DNA from: JAMXLO01 sp963799415
GTDB lineage: Bacteria; Pseudomonadota; Alphaproteobacteria; Acetobacterales; Acetobacteraceae
DNA length: 64,000 nt
Reading direction: 5' to 3'
Assembly: GCA_963799415.1 (NCBI GenBank)
Contig: CAWCXI010000014.1
Span: forward strand, 38,197 to 102,196
The notes beneath the pieces were generated by a model, which ran no database searches, was not told the origin of the DNA, and saw only the letters and a list, made by a program, of their open reading frames with translations. Shown in pieces: positions 1 to 9,191 of this stretch (position 1 is the first letter of the stretch; each line of letters begins with the position of its first letter). The translations under genes were made by a program, and so were the position numbers.

Positions 1-1093
1 ATACCGTGTCGTCGTGGGGCCTGCGATCACCCAACTGAAGTCAAGCACGCGCACGCCGGATAGCGGCAATGGCCCAGGCGACTGCGCGGCAATGGTTTCG
101 CGGCGCGCGATCGATAGCCCGAATGGAGGGCCCGGCGCCTTGACCGTTCGTCCATCGCGCGCGGCCGGACGCCAGAATCCACGGTGCACAAGCTGCGGCG
201 ACTTCAAGCTGCTCCGCCAGTTCGCGCAGCGGAAAACTCGGCACCCGTGCGGCCTGCGCCGTATCGGCAATCCATTGCTTGTCGTGCTGACGGCTCCACG
301 CCGACATCAGCGCGTGCAGCGCATCCCAGTTGGCCACGCGATCCGGCTTAGTGGCGAAGCGCGGATCATTGCCCCAATCCGGCGATCCCATCGCGACGCG
401 CCACGACGCCCACTGGCGGTCCTCACGTGGCGAGATCGCCGCGTAGCCGTCGCGCGCAGGCAGAATGCAGACCGTGGCGCCGTTGCCGTCGGTCAGGCGC
501 TTGCGCGATCGGCTTCTGCCGTGCAGCCCCGCACCGGTCAGTTCGCCCATGGCCATCGTCGCCAGTGCTTCCTCGATCGACACATCGACGATCGCGCCGG
601 TCATGTGTGGTTGCGCGGCATGCATGCCCGCACAGGCGGCGGCGAGTCCGCCGATGAAGGCCGATTGCTCGCCCACCGGGCGGATCGGCGCCTCTGACAG
701 ATCGTCAACCTGCCCTGTCAGCAGCCGCGCGATGCCGCTGGAATACATCAGGGTGAGATCGCTCGCCGAGTTGTTCGCCTTCGGTCCGCTCTGGCCGAAT
801 GGTGAGATGAACACCAGCGCGGCCGCGTGATTCAGTGCGCGCAATGCATCCGCATCGCACTGTTGCGCGTGAAGCTCGGCCGGACGACCCTCGCAGACGA
901 CCAGATCGGCCGTCGCCAGCGCATCGCGCGATACCACCGGCTTACCGTCATTCAGATACGCCGCCAGCGGCGTCACGGTATCGGGATCGATGCAAACGAC
1001 ATCCGCGCCGACATCGGCAAGCAACCGCCCGCAAACGGCGGCCGCCAAACCCTGGCCCATCTGCACGACACGAAAGCCCGCAAGCAACGACAT
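1..1093 (-). pseudogene. Tandem CaiB/BaiF family III CoA-transferase, 3' partial, frameshifted
   Basis: The protein resembles family III CoA-transferases, which move CoA between acyl-CoA and a free acid by a ping-pong mechanism. The first repeat starts MSLLAGFRVVQMGQGLAAA and carries the usual DLTLMYSSG and VDVSIEEA stretches. Near positions 155-170, in a GC dinucleotide run, the frame is lost. The continuation in another frame reads DGRTVKAPGPPFG and then GVRVLDFSWVIAGP, the classic N-terminus of a second CaiB domain, and runs off the window edge. So the intact gene would encode two fused CaiB domains. The ATG at 1093 lies 3 bp after the neighbouring fusion gene's stop, suggesting one transcript. 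The substrate cannot be told. Whether the shift is real or a sequencing error is open. Confidence 0.8.
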
Positions 1094-1096
1094 GTG

Positions 1097-2323
1097 TCAC
1101 CCGTTCAGGATTGGACGGACGAAATCAGCCAGATTTCCTCCGGGAAAGCGAATGCCTCTGATGCCGGCAGCTTGTGCCGCCGCCATGTCAATGTCCTTGT
1201 CGCCGATAAGCACACACCGGGCTGCATCGAGTTCCCACGCGCGCATCAGGTCCAGCAGCATGCCAGGTGCTGGCTTGCGCCAGTCGGTGCTGCACCTGTA
1301 CGCCGGAACCACCGCATCCGGGTGAAACGGGCAGTAGCGAATATCATCGACCGTGCCGCCGACGCGTCGCACCTCGTCAATCATCCAGTCGTGCAACGCA
1401 GTCACCGCAGCTTCGTCATAGTGGCCGCGCGCCACACCCGACTGGTTGGTCACGACGAACACGTGCCAGCCGGCGTCGGTCGCATCACGCATCGCCTCGC
1501 GCGCACCTGCCATCCACTCGAAGCGGTCGCGCCTGCCGACATATCCGTGGTCGACGTTGATCACGCCATCGCGGTCGAGGAACAGCGCCCGTCGACGCAA
1601 CGCGAGTGGAATCTCCTGTTGGGCGCTGGCATAATCCTCAGGGATGCCGATGTCATAAAAGTATCCTTCGCTCACGGTACCGCGCAGCACGCCTCGCTCG
1701 GCAAGCCACGGGAGGATGTCGGTCTCGAGCGAACAGGCCGGCAACAGACCAGCGATCACGCGGCGATCGAGCAGGTAGACGCCTGCATTGACCAGGCCGC
1801 CACCCGAAGTGTGTGGCCGTTCGATGAACGCTGTCACCCGATCGCCCTCAAGTGCGACGATGCCATGGCGCGACGCATCGTCCGTCCGACGCAGCAGCAT
1901 CCGTCCGGCAGTGCCGGCTTCGTCCGCACCGCCTCTGCAGAGCAACCTTGCGAGGTTGCAATCGAACAACGAACTCCCGTTGCACACCAGGAACCGTTCA
2001 TCCAGCAGATCGCGGGCGTGAAACAACGCACCCCCAGTGCCGCCCCGCATCGGCTCTTGCAACATGACGATCCGCACCTTGCGGGGCAGGAACGCCGCCA
2101 GCTCCTGGACGCGCGCTTCGATCTGTTCCTCAAGATCGCCGGTCAGCAAAACGAACTCCGCCACGCCGAAGCGCACGAATTCGCGCAGCAGCCACGCGAG
2201 GAACGGACGGTCGCCGCCCGCCAAAAACGGCTTCGGCGTGCGCTCGGTCAGCGCGCCGAGGCGTGTGCCAATGCCACCGGCAAGCACGGCGCACTGGCGC
2301 ACCGTTGTGGCCCGCAAGCTCAC
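1097..2323 (-). CDS. Bifunctional sugar nucleotidyltransferase / D-glycero-D-manno-heptose 1,7-bisphosphate 7-phosphatase (GmhB-like) fusion
   Basis: Residues 10-230 form a nucleotidyltransferase domain with the NTP-binding motif AVLAGGIGTRLG and a KPFL segment. Residues 245-405 are a HAD phosphatase of the GmhB/histidinol-phosphatase type, with the nucleophile motif FLDRDGVIN, VVTNQSGVARG and the acidic motif GDKDID. The zinc loop has CPFHPD and YRCS, so the usual fourth cysteine is not in its normal place. Known relatives make activated heptose for LPS core or surface polysaccharide; the fusion would join the dephosphorylation and nucleotide-activation steps. The start is GTG, overlapping the upstream CNNM gene's stop by 4 bp, so translation is probably coupled. 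The exact sugar is inferred. Confidence 0.85.
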   Translation of the reverse strand: MSLRATTVRQCAVLAGGIGTRLGALTERTPKPFLAGGDRPFLAWLLREFVRFGVAEFVLLTGDLEEQIEARVQELAAFLPRKVRIVMLQEPMRGGTGGALFHARDLLDERFLVCNGSSLFDCNLARLLCRGGADEAGTAGRMLLRRTDDASRHGIVALEGDRVTAFIERPHTSGGGLVNAGVYLLDRRVIAGLLPACSLETDILPWLAERGVLRGTVSEGYFYDIGIPEDYASAQQEIPLALRRRALFLDRDGVINVDHGYVGRRDRFEWMAGAREAMRDATDAGWHVFVVTNQSGVARGHYDEAAVTALHDWMIDEVRRVGGTVDDIRYCPFHPDAVVPAYRCSTDWRKPAPGMLLDLMRAWELDAARCVLIGDKDIDMAAAQAAGIRGIRFPGGNLADFVRPILNG

Positions 2324-3618
2324 CCCCCTGCCGCCGGCTCCCGACTGGCGCGCACCTTGTCGACGCGCCTGCCATCCATCTCCAGCACCTCGAACCGCCA
2401 GCCGGAAAACACGATGCGCTCGCCCACCCGGGGCACCCGACGCAGCAGCGCCAGCACCAGGCCCGCAAGCGTGTGATAGCTGCCTTCGGCCGGCAGGTCC
2501 GGCAGGGAAAGCCGCGACTTCAGCTCATCGACCGGCATCATGCCGTCCATCACCAGCGCGCTGTCCCCCTCGCCTTCCCCACCGCCCGGCTGCTCTTCTG
2601 CATCACTCGGATCACCGACGATCGCCTCGAGCACGTCCGATGCAGTCACCACACCCTCGAAGCTGCCGTACTCGTCCATCACCAGCGCAATCCCGAGCCG
2701 ATCGGACTTCAATCTTTCCAGCGCATCCAGCGCCGTCACCGTGTCGGGCACCACGATGGGCTGGCGCAACGCCGCTGCGAGCGAGATGTCCCCGCCGTCC
2801 AGGATGCGGTCGAGAATGTCCTTCGCCTGCACCACGCCGACCACGTTGTCGACCTCGCCCTCACACACCACGAACCGCGAATGCGGCGCCGACTTCAGGG
2901 CCGCGGCAATCTCCCCCGGCGGGTCGGTGCGGTCGATCCACGCGATCTCGGTGCGTGGCGTCATGATCGCGCGCACCGGTTTGTCGGCCAGCCGCAGCAG
3001 GCGCTCGATCATGTCGCGCTCCTCGGTCTCCAGCACGCCGGCCTGCGCGCCCTCGATCAGCAGCGCCTTCAGCTCCTCCTCGGTCACTGTCTGCCGCGGC
3101 GTCCGGTGCAGACCGAACAGGCGGAGCACCGCCCCGGAGGACCTGTCGAGCAGCCAGACGACCGGACCGCTGACACGACCCATCCAGGCGATCGCTGGCG
3201 CCACATGCGCCGCAACCTGCTCCGGCTGCCGCAGCGCCAGGTGCTTCGGCACCAGTTCCCCAAACACCAGCGTCAGGTAGGTCGTCACCACGACCACGAG
3301 TGCCAGCGAAAGCGTCTCCGCCGCGGAAGCCAGCGCTGGCACACCGGCAAGCCAGGCCGCCACGTCACTGGCGATGCGTGCGCCGCCGAACACGCCGGTG
3401 AGCATGCTGACGAGAGTGATGCCGATCTGCACGGTGGGCAGGAATTGCTGCGGGTCGCCGGCTAGTTCCCTCGCCTTCGTTGCCCCCGGCACCCCCTTGC
3501 GTTCCAGAACGGCAAGGCGTGCGCGCCTCGCCGAGGCCAGTGCCAACTCGCTCATCGCGAACACGCCGTTCAGCACGATAAGCAGCAGGACAATGATGAT
3601 CTCGAGACCGATGCCCAT
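2320..3618 (-). CDS. CNNM/CorC-family membrane protein with CBS pair (hemolysin C-like, UPF0053)
   Basis: The chosen ATG at 3618 gives 432 aa starting MGIGLEIIIVLLLIVLNG, a DUF21 membrane domain of about 190 residues with three or four helices. A CBS pair follows (about residues 205-330, with VRAIMTPRTEIAWID at its start), then a C-terminal CorC_HlyC domain ending near VRASREPAAGG. Family members are linked to Mg2+/Co2+ efflux or transport at the inner membrane. The reading frame stays open upstream to 4422, but that stretch has no conserved content and runs antisense into a transposase, so it was left out. The stop overlaps the GTG of the downstream fusion gene. Substrate ion is inferred from family only. 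Confidence 0.88.
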   Translation of the reverse strand: MGIGLEIIIVLLLIVLNGVFAMSELALASARRARLAVLERKGVPGATKARELAGDPQQFLPTVQIGITLVSMLTGVFGGARIASDVAAWLAGVPALASAAETLSLALVVVVTTYLTLVFGELVPKHLALRQPEQVAAHVAPAIAWMGRVSGPVVWLLDRSSGAVLRLFGLHRTPRQTVTEEELKALLIEGAQAGVLETEERDMIERLLRLADKPVRAIMTPRTEIAWIDRTDPPGEIAAALKSAPHSRFVVCEGEVDNVVGVVQAKDILDRILDGGDISLAAALRQPIVVPDTVTALDALERLKSDRLGIALVMDEYGSFEGVVTASDVLEAIVGDPSDAEEQPGGGEGEGDSALVMDGMMPVDELKSRLSLPDLPAEGSYHTLAGLVLALLRRVPRVGERIVFSGWRFEVLEMDGRRVDKVRASREPAAGG

Positions 3619-4053
3619 GGCCCAGCATACCGGTGGTGGCGATCTGCCCATAGGGCTGGCAGGATCACCGCTGGCCATCGCACGCGTTGCCGTAAAGCTG
3701 CGTGCCGCCGACGAAGTCCGCGGAAAGCGAGGAGGCGGACGGGCGGCAGGTGCAGTTTTGGGAACCACGGCGCGGGGGCATGTGCCAATTCCCGAAGTCG
3801 GGGAATGCCTCGCGCAAGCCGTCGCGGATACTTCGCCTACCACCCCGTGCCAACCAACAGCCCGGCACTGTCCGCGTTCCGCTGTCACGTCGTCACCCTC
3901 TGGCATTGCCAACTCTGTCGGCGCAACGAAAGGGCGTACGTGGCCCAGGCGAATCGCACTTGAAACCCCATTGACAAATTGCTCTGGGTTGCCCGGCGCG
4001 GAGACGATCGATTCCATCGACTGGTGTGACGTGTCACACTTCGGGAGGTCGGA
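3619..4053. other. Non-coding or degraded stretch between the CNNM gene and the insertion-sequence region
   Basis: No recognisable gene was found on either strand. It must contain the promoter of the minus-strand CNNM operon near 3620-3700 and the left end of the ISAs1 remnant, but I could not identify either precisely. A purine-rich GGGAGG at about 4043-4048 fits a ribosome site for the transposase fragment that follows. Confidence 0.4.
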
Positions 4054-4456
4054 TTGGAAGAGTTTGCCGCATGCTGGGAGGAGTTGGACGACCCTCGAAC
4101 CGGGAAGCGCCTGCATGACTTCAACGAGATGCTGGTGATTGCCCTTTACTGTGTGCTGAGTGGTGGACAGGGCGCGGTCGACATGGGGCTGTATGCCAGG
4201 GCGAAAGAGCCCTTCCTGCGGGGTTTTCTCAAGCTTTCCAACGGTCTGCCCAGCCACGACACCTTCAGCCGGCTGTTTCGCCGGCTTGATCCGGAGCAAT
4301 TCCGGGCCGCGTTTCAACTCTTCATGACGAAGTTCTCCGGCCAATGTCAGGCCGTTGTCGCGATCGACGGGAAGGTGCTGCACCGTTCGTTCGATCGCAC
4401 CAGCAGCAAGTCGGCGCTGCACATGGTCAGCGCCTGGGGCTGCGAACAGCGCCTAG
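4054..4456 (+). pseudogene. ISAs1-family transposase, N-terminal fragment
   Basis: From a TTG start preceded by GGGAGG, the protein reads like the N-terminal DDE_Tnp_1-associated domain of ISAs1 transposases: LVIALYCVLSGGQGAVD, AKEPFLRGFL, LPSHDTFSRLFRRLDPE, and the first catalytic region AVVAIDGKVL. It breaks off after about 134 residues at WGCEQRL, exactly where a CTAG tetranucleotide (4453-4456) borders the end of an IS701-type element. The remaining two thirds of the transposase are absent from the window. It is therefore a dead copy, interrupted by a later insertion and then deleted. Confidence 0.8.
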
Positions 4457-4581
4457 CACTACATTGGCAGATTGTGTGTGATGGCATCATTTTTGGGATT
4501 CCCGAATCGGCCAATCGGTGATTCCTGGGGGATCAGCTTTTCGGAGGTCGATCACGATGAGTACGAAGTTCGATTTGAAGT
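4457..4581 (+). mobile_element. 5' end fragment (125 bp) of an IS701-family element
   Basis: These 125 bp are nearly identical, in inverted orientation, to 9067-9191. They hold the element's outer end (CACTACATTGGCAGAT...) and the first codons of its transposase (ATGAGTACGAAGTTCGAT). The fragment starts right after CTAG, matching the YTAR target preference known for IS701 members. It is cut off at 4581 by the left end of an IS3 element. Confidence 0.75.
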
Positions 4582-4623
4582 TGACCCGGTTTCGTGGACA
4601 CCGGACCGTTTGTGTTCAAGGGG

Positions 4624-4962
4624 ATGGCCAAGACAAGATTGCCCTACGCAGCTGAATTCCGCGGCCAGATGGTTGAACTGGTGCGCGCCGGCCGTACGCC
4701 GGAGGAGCTGGCGTCGGAGTTTGAACCGACAGCTCAGTCGATCAGGAACTGGGTTGCGCAGTCTGAGCGCAATGCTGGCCGTGGCGACGGTGGCCTGATG
4801 ACAGCGGAGCGGGAGGAACTCAACCGACTGCGACGTGAGAACCGCCACCTGCGGCTTGAGCGAGAGATCCTCTCAAATGCCTGCCCCGGACTTGATCCGG
4901 GGGCGACGGCCTGGTTCGCTCGGGAGACGAACGCGATCCCTGTGAAGGGTTCCGGTTCGTGA
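4624..4962 (+). CDS. IS3-family OrfA (helix-turn-helix transposase subunit)
   Basis: The 112-aa protein starts MAKTRLPYAAEFRGQMVEL and has the HTH_Tnp_1 helix-turn-helix with a leucine-rich coiled coil (LNRLRRENRHLRLEREIL) that normally pairs OrfA with the OrfAB fusion. The usual EREILKKA-AWFARE junction is interrupted by about ten extra residues, NACPGLDPGA, encoded by a palindromic repeat inserted in frame. The C-terminus returns to the family consensus (TAWFARETNAIP). OrfB overlaps its stop by 3 bp. Confidence 0.8.
   Translation: MAKTRLPYAAEFRGQMVELVRAGRTPEELASEFEPTAQSIRNWVAQSERNAGRGDGGLMTAEREELNRLRRENRHLRLEREILSNACPGLDPGATAWFARETNAIPVKGSGS
4884..4902 (+). repeat. Small palindrome (CCCCGGAC-T-TGATCCGGGG core) inserted in frame inside IS3 orfA
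   Basis: The 19 bases CCCCGGACTTGATCCGGGG form an almost perfect hairpin. The same core (CCCGGAC, one base, TGATCCGGG) occurs in the larger 99-bp repeat at 17732-17830. Here it adds about 30 bp without breaking the frame and is translated as CPGLDPG. Confidence 0.7.
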
Positions 4963-5803
4963 GCGATCACCAGGCGGGCGTATCGACCACCACGATGTGC
5001 GAGCTGCTGGGTGTCTCCTCCAGCGGCTACTATGCGTGGATCAAGCGGCGTCCGTCGCAGCGTGCCGAGACAGACGTGATGCTGATCGCGGAGATCCGTG
5101 TCGCACATGAAGCCTCGCGCGGCACCTACGGTGCACCGCGCATTCACGCCGAGCTTGCCGCCAAGGGTCTTCGCGTCGGCCGCAAGCGGATCGCGCGATT
5201 GATGTTGCAGGCCGGCCTTGCCGGTGTGAGCCGACGCAGGTTCGTCACCACGACGGTCAGGGATGGTGGCCGCCAGGCGCCGGACCTGGTGGAGCGCAAC
5301 TTCACGGCGGAAGCGCCTGACGGCTGTGGGTCGCTGACATCACCTACATCCCGACATGGGTAGGCTTTCTCTATCTCGCGGTCGTGCTCGATGCGTATAG
5401 CCGTCGCATTGTCGGCTGGTCGATGGCCACGACACTCGCCAAACAACTGGTGCTCGATGCCCTGAACATGGCGCTGGCGACGCGACGGCCCAGGCAGGTG
5501 ATCCATCACTCCGACCAGGGGTCGCAATATACCTCGATCGAATTCAGTCGCCACTGCCGTGATGCCGGCGTGCGCCCCTCGATGGGCTCGGTCGGCGACG
5601 CCTACGACAATGCCATGTGCGAGAGTTTCTTCGCGACCCTCGAATGCGAGCTGCTTGCACGGAGCCGATTCAAGACACAGGCTGACCGCGCTGTGCGCGA
5701 CGGCGGCGCCATCGTGCGGGTCGGGACGGAAGAATGGCTCCACCAAGGGTCGAACCAAAGAATGTCTCGAAACGGAACCCCAGTATGCCGTCAGATCAGA
5801 TAG
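4959..5803 (+). pseudogene. IS3-family OrfB (rve integrase-type transposase), frameshifted and 3' damaged
   Basis: A GTG start overlaps the orfA stop. The first part has the HTH_21 region (RGTYGAPRIHAELAAKGL). At about 5320 the frame shifts; the second part continues LWVADITYIPTWVGFLYLAVVLDAYS, then HHSDQGSQYTS and CESFFATLECE. These hold the D, D and E of the DDE site. After FKTQADRAV the normal C-terminus is lost, probably through a small deletion before the right end. The enzyme is almost certainly inactive. Confidence 0.8.
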
Positions 5804-6218
5804 CATGTTTCCAAGATCTCACCTCTCGACGAAACCGGGGCAAGTCCAGTCCTCAGCTTCCGCCACCTCTCCGACGACCACTTCTGGTTTACCTTCTTCC
5901 ACGAAGTTGCCCACCTACTGCTGCATGGTGCGTCGGCAACGTTCGTGGATGGCGAGGCCATTTTCGCCCGATCAAAGGGAGGATGAGGCCAACGCATTCG
6001 CCGCAAGCATCCTGATACCGCCCAGCAGACAGGAAGAACTGATGCGACAGCGCCCCCGCGTCGATGCCGTCGTGCGATTCGCCGTGTCAGCCGGTGTTTC
6101 CCCTGACATTGTCGTGGGGCAAATGCAGCACCTCGGCCTAATCGGTCTCAACCAGCTCAATTCTCTCAAGCGACGCTACACATGGGCCGACATCGAGGCT
6201 GTGCTGCCGCGACCCTGA
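5783..6218 (+). pseudogene. ImmA/IrrE-type metallopeptidase domain remnant (C-terminus of a HigA-like antitoxin or regulator)
   Basis: Directly after the IS3 right end a reading frame runs VSKISPLDETGASPVLSFRHLSDDHFWFTFFHEVAHLLLHG. HEVAH is the HExxH zinc motif of ImmA/IrrE peptidases. At about 5980 an extra G in AAAGGGAGG shifts the frame; the continuation EDEANAFAASILIPP is the standard downstream segment of the same family. The N-terminal part, which in relatives often carries an XRE helix-turn-helix, was lost on the IS3 side. Such proteins serve as antitoxins or as anti-repressor proteases of mobile elements. No partner toxin is visible. Confidence 0.75.
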
Positions 6219-6486
6219 CAGGGACCAGCGGCTGCTCCACTCATCCCCGGAAATGCACGAACGTCTCCGGATTTTCTGCCAATTGCATAAAGAGTCCTCC
6301 ATTACCTGCATGCCGACACCGAGCACGGCATCTAGCTCCACCAGCCATTCGTCGAGCTGCTTGGCATCAATCGATGCCGAACTATAGCCGGGCACCTCGC
6401 AGCGGACTGGTCGCACCGTTCAGATATGCGGACCCTGGTTCAATGGGCGCGAGATGCAGGCGGCCGATCATCGACATGAAATCAAA
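6219..6486. other. Unassigned 268 bp between the ImmA remnant and the ISL3 element
   Basis: Nothing on the plus strand is recognisable. On the minus strand an open frame through 6138-6416 includes a plausible-looking stretch (KQLDEWLVELDAVLGVGMQ), but I know of no family for it and codon use gives no clear answer. Treated as remnant DNA. Confidence 0.3.
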
Positions 6487-7967
6487 GCTTCCTCGCTGTT
6501 TGGCGTGGGTAGTAACGACCGTTCGTGCTTGGCAACCGATGTTTTTCGGTTCGGCTGAGCGGCGTTTTTCCGTCCCGGCCTGATTACCGCGAGGCGCCGC
6601 GCACAGGCGCGGTCAAGGATGGCCACAGGCCATCGCGGAGCGGCGCGCAGCGTCCTTGACGGCGGCGAGCACGGCGCCAGGCTCGATCCCAGGCCGGGTC
6701 AATTGCGGGGAGACCGACATGCGCGACACCAGCCTGCTGCAACTGGCACTGGGCCTCGCGCCACCGTGGACGGTCACCGGCAGCGACTTCGATGCAGAGG
6801 CCCGTCGGCTTGACATCCACATAGACTTCACCGCCGGCAGTCGCTTCACCTGCCCGGGTTGCGGTGCTGCCGATTGCCCGGCGCACGACACCGAACGGAT
6901 GACGTGGCGACATCTCAACTTCTTCCAGCACCAAGCCTATCTGCATGCCCGTGTGCCACGGGTGCGTTGCGTCAGGTGCGGGGTCAAGAAGATCAGCGTG
7001 CCATGGGCGCGCGAGGGTGGCGGCTTCACCCTGCTGTTCGAGGCGTTGGTCATGGCCTTGGTTTCAGCAATGCCGGTCAACGCCGTGGCCCGACTGGTGG
7101 GTGAGCACGACACCAGGCTATGGCGCGTCATTCACCATTACGTCGAACGCGCCCGAGCGCGCACCGATCTCGCGGCCGTCACGCGAGTGGCGATCGACGA
7201 GACCGCCGCCCGGCGCGGCCACCACTATATCTCGCTCTTTGTCGACATTGATCGCGCCCGCGTCGTCTTCGCGACCGAGGGCAAGGACGCCGCGACCGTC
7301 GCGGCGTTTGCCGATGATCTCACGGCGCACGGCGGCGATCCCGATGCCGTCGCCGAGGTCTGCATCGACATGAGCCCGGCCTTCATCAAAGGTACCGCCG
7401 ACAGCCTGGCCAACGCTGCCATCACCTTCGACAAGTTCCATGCCGTCAAGATCATCAACGATGCCGTCGATCAGGTGCGACGAACTGAGCGGAAGGACCA
7501 CAAACTGCTGGCCGGCACGCGCTACCTCTGGCTGCGCAACCCGGACCGCTTGTCCGAGCGCCAACGGGCCATCCTCGAAAGCCTACCCATGCGTCATCTC
7601 AAGACTGCGCGTGCCTACCGAATACGATTGGCCTTCCAGGAACTTTACGAGCAATCATCCACCAAGTCCGGAGCAGCCTTCCTCCGGCGATGGTATTTCT
7701 GGGCGACCCACACTCGGCTGCCGCCGATCATCGACGCCGCCCGCGCCGTCAAACGCTCACTCGGACGGCATTCTACGCTGGTTCCACAGCAAGATCGCCA
7801 ATGGTCTCATCGAGGGAATCAATAGCCTCGTCCAGGCCGCCAAGGCCAAGGCTCGCGGCTATCGTTCCATTCGAAATCTCACCGCCATGGTCTATCTCCT
7901 CGCCGGAAAGCTAGACCTCAGCTTGCCCTATTGAAGCTGTTCTACCCACACCAAGCAGCGAAGAACC
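6487..7967 (+). mobile_element. ISL3-family insertion sequence
   Basis: Terminal inverted repeats are visible: the left end GCTTCCTCGCTGTTTGGCG and the right end, read on the other strand, GGTTCTTCGCTGCTTGGTG, both continuing GTGGGTAG. The spacing of about 1.48 kb and the single transposase gene fit ISL3. No matching 8-bp target duplication flanks it, so one side was probably rearranged after insertion. On the right it abuts the C-terminal codons of an IS701 transposase, so it seems to have landed in that older element. Confidence 0.8.
6719..7934 (+). pseudogene. ISL3-family transposase, one frameshift near the C-terminus
   Basis: The ATG at 6719 gives MRDTSLLQLALGL. A zinc-finger region (CPGCGAADCPAHD and VRCVRCGVKK) precedes the DDE domain, with VAIDETAARRGHHYISL, VCIDMSPAFIKG and FDKFHAVKIIN. 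Near 7770, in CTCGGACGGC, one extra base moves the frame; the last part then reads DGILRWFHSKIANGLIEGIN and AKAKARGYRSI, the conserved ISL3 tail. Removing one base restores about 404 aa, the usual family length. Because the lesion is single and the rest is well kept, this is either a recent loss or a sequence error. Confidence 0.85.
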
Positions 7968-9191
7968 TTCTCTTTCCCCCGCCTCGCGGTTGCGAGGCGA
8001 TGGTGTTGAAGGAAGGCATCGGCAATCATTGTCATGAGGGCGTGACGATGTAGGCCATGGCACGCTCGTCCTCGAAGTGGTCGAGTTCGAGTTCTTCTTT
8101 CCTCCAGCGCGCCTTGATGGTGCTGGCGAGCACGCGATCGGCGTGTCGGTGGGTAAATTGGAAAGGTAGTATTTGTGCTCGCCAGTAGCGCGACGTTCGC
8201 CGATCAACCAGGCTTCGTCCCCGGGCATATGCTGGCCACCCATGTCACGAATGCGCTGTGGCGGACCATCAGCGACCCGCACGCGCACGGCGGCAAAGCA
8301 TGCCGACAGGCCGACCTTTCGTGCCGCGCCGCCAGTCTGACCGAGCGCCAGGATGCGCCAGCAAGCATTGCCTCCGCTGCGATCGATTTGCTGTCGGGGA
8401 TGTGCCGCCGTCGGTGACGGCCGCGAGCTGCCACGGGAAAGATCAAGGCCACGTCACCTCGATAGACCTTCTGATGCCGCGGAATACCGACGGCCCTTTT
8501 AATCCGCGCTCACTGAGGGCGTGCCGGAACGCCGCGCTCATGCCATAGCCCGCATCAGCCAGCACGCATCCGAAGCGTACGCCGGCGGTTCTCACCCGGT
8601 CGACCTCATTGATGGCGATCTCAGGTTTGCTACGGAAGGTCTGTCGATCTGCCGGAACCCGCGCCCTTGCCATCCGAACAGAATCACTCGCCCAACTCTC
8701 TGGTAGAAACAGACGCATACCAACCATCACCGGCACTTCGCCGCTCGCCAACGTTGCTGACACCAGCGTCTGGCAATTGGCTGTCTTGCCCAGGGCAGAG
8801 GCATATTGCGCGGCAACGCCAACCGAATGGTTGCCCTTCTTCGGCAATGCCGTGTCGTCGATCACCAATACGGCGTTGTCATCGCCGACCAGCCGGTCCG
8901 CCTGAACAAGAAGTTCCGCTTCCGGGGACCAGCCACTGCGCCATCGGTTGAATGCTCTTCCGCTCGCCCGGTCCGATCAGTCCCGCAATGTCGAGTGGCA
9001 CATCCGGCGCCGAGCCTTGTGCGCAAGGCGGCTCAGAAATGGCTCCAGCCAGCGCTCAAGCTCCGCGGTCCAATCGACTTCGTGCTCACCCGTGATCGGC
9101 CTCCGAAAAGCCGATCCCTCAGGAATCACCGATTGGCCGATTCGGGAATCCCAAAAGTGATGCCATCACACACAATCTGCCAAAGTAGTGC
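7968..9191 (-). pseudogene. IS701-family element with decayed DDE transposase
   Basis: Reading on the minus strand from the outer end at 9191 (next to CTAG at 9192-9195), the remnants are: an N-terminus in broken frames (WTAELERWLEPFLSRLAHKA), an intact middle MVIDDTALPKKGNHSVGV with VLADAGYG (8443-8868), and a C-terminus IGERRATGEHKYYLSNLP followed in another frame by RHALMTMIADAFLQHHRLA. These are typical of the DDE_5/IS701 transposase. Several indels break it, and its 3' end is cut by the ISL3 right end at 7967. It is a dead element, in opposite orientation to the fragment at 4457-4581. Confidence 0.78.

Larger units (their letters stand above)
4582..5782 (+). mobile_element. IS3-family insertion sequence, degenerate
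   Basis: The left end reads TGACCCGGTTTCGTGGACA and the right end, on the other strand, TGGGGTTCCGTTTCGAGACA. They align as imperfect terminal inverted repeats beginning TG, as in IS3 elements. Inside are orfA and orfB in the usual overlapping arrangement. I could not see a convincing target duplication. The element sits inside the IS701 fragment on the left and against an ImmA/IrrE remnant on the right. The exact ends are uncertain by a few bases. Confidence 0.75.

Noticed and set aside
827..2476. Long plus-strand open frame opposite the nucleotidyltransferase-GmhB gene
   Set aside because: It is antisense to a clearly conserved protein; its translation is rich in His, Arg, Gln and Ala with no domain, as expected for shadows in high-GC DNA.
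3619..4422. Upstream extension of the CNNM gene to a 700-residue protein
   Set aside because: The extra 268 residues have no conserved content, run antisense through a transposase gene and precede the usual DUF21 start at 3618.
6138..6416. Minus-strand 92-residue frame as a possible antitoxin partner of the ImmA remnant
   Set aside because: No recognisable domain and it overlaps the ImmA C-terminus; not enough to call a gene.
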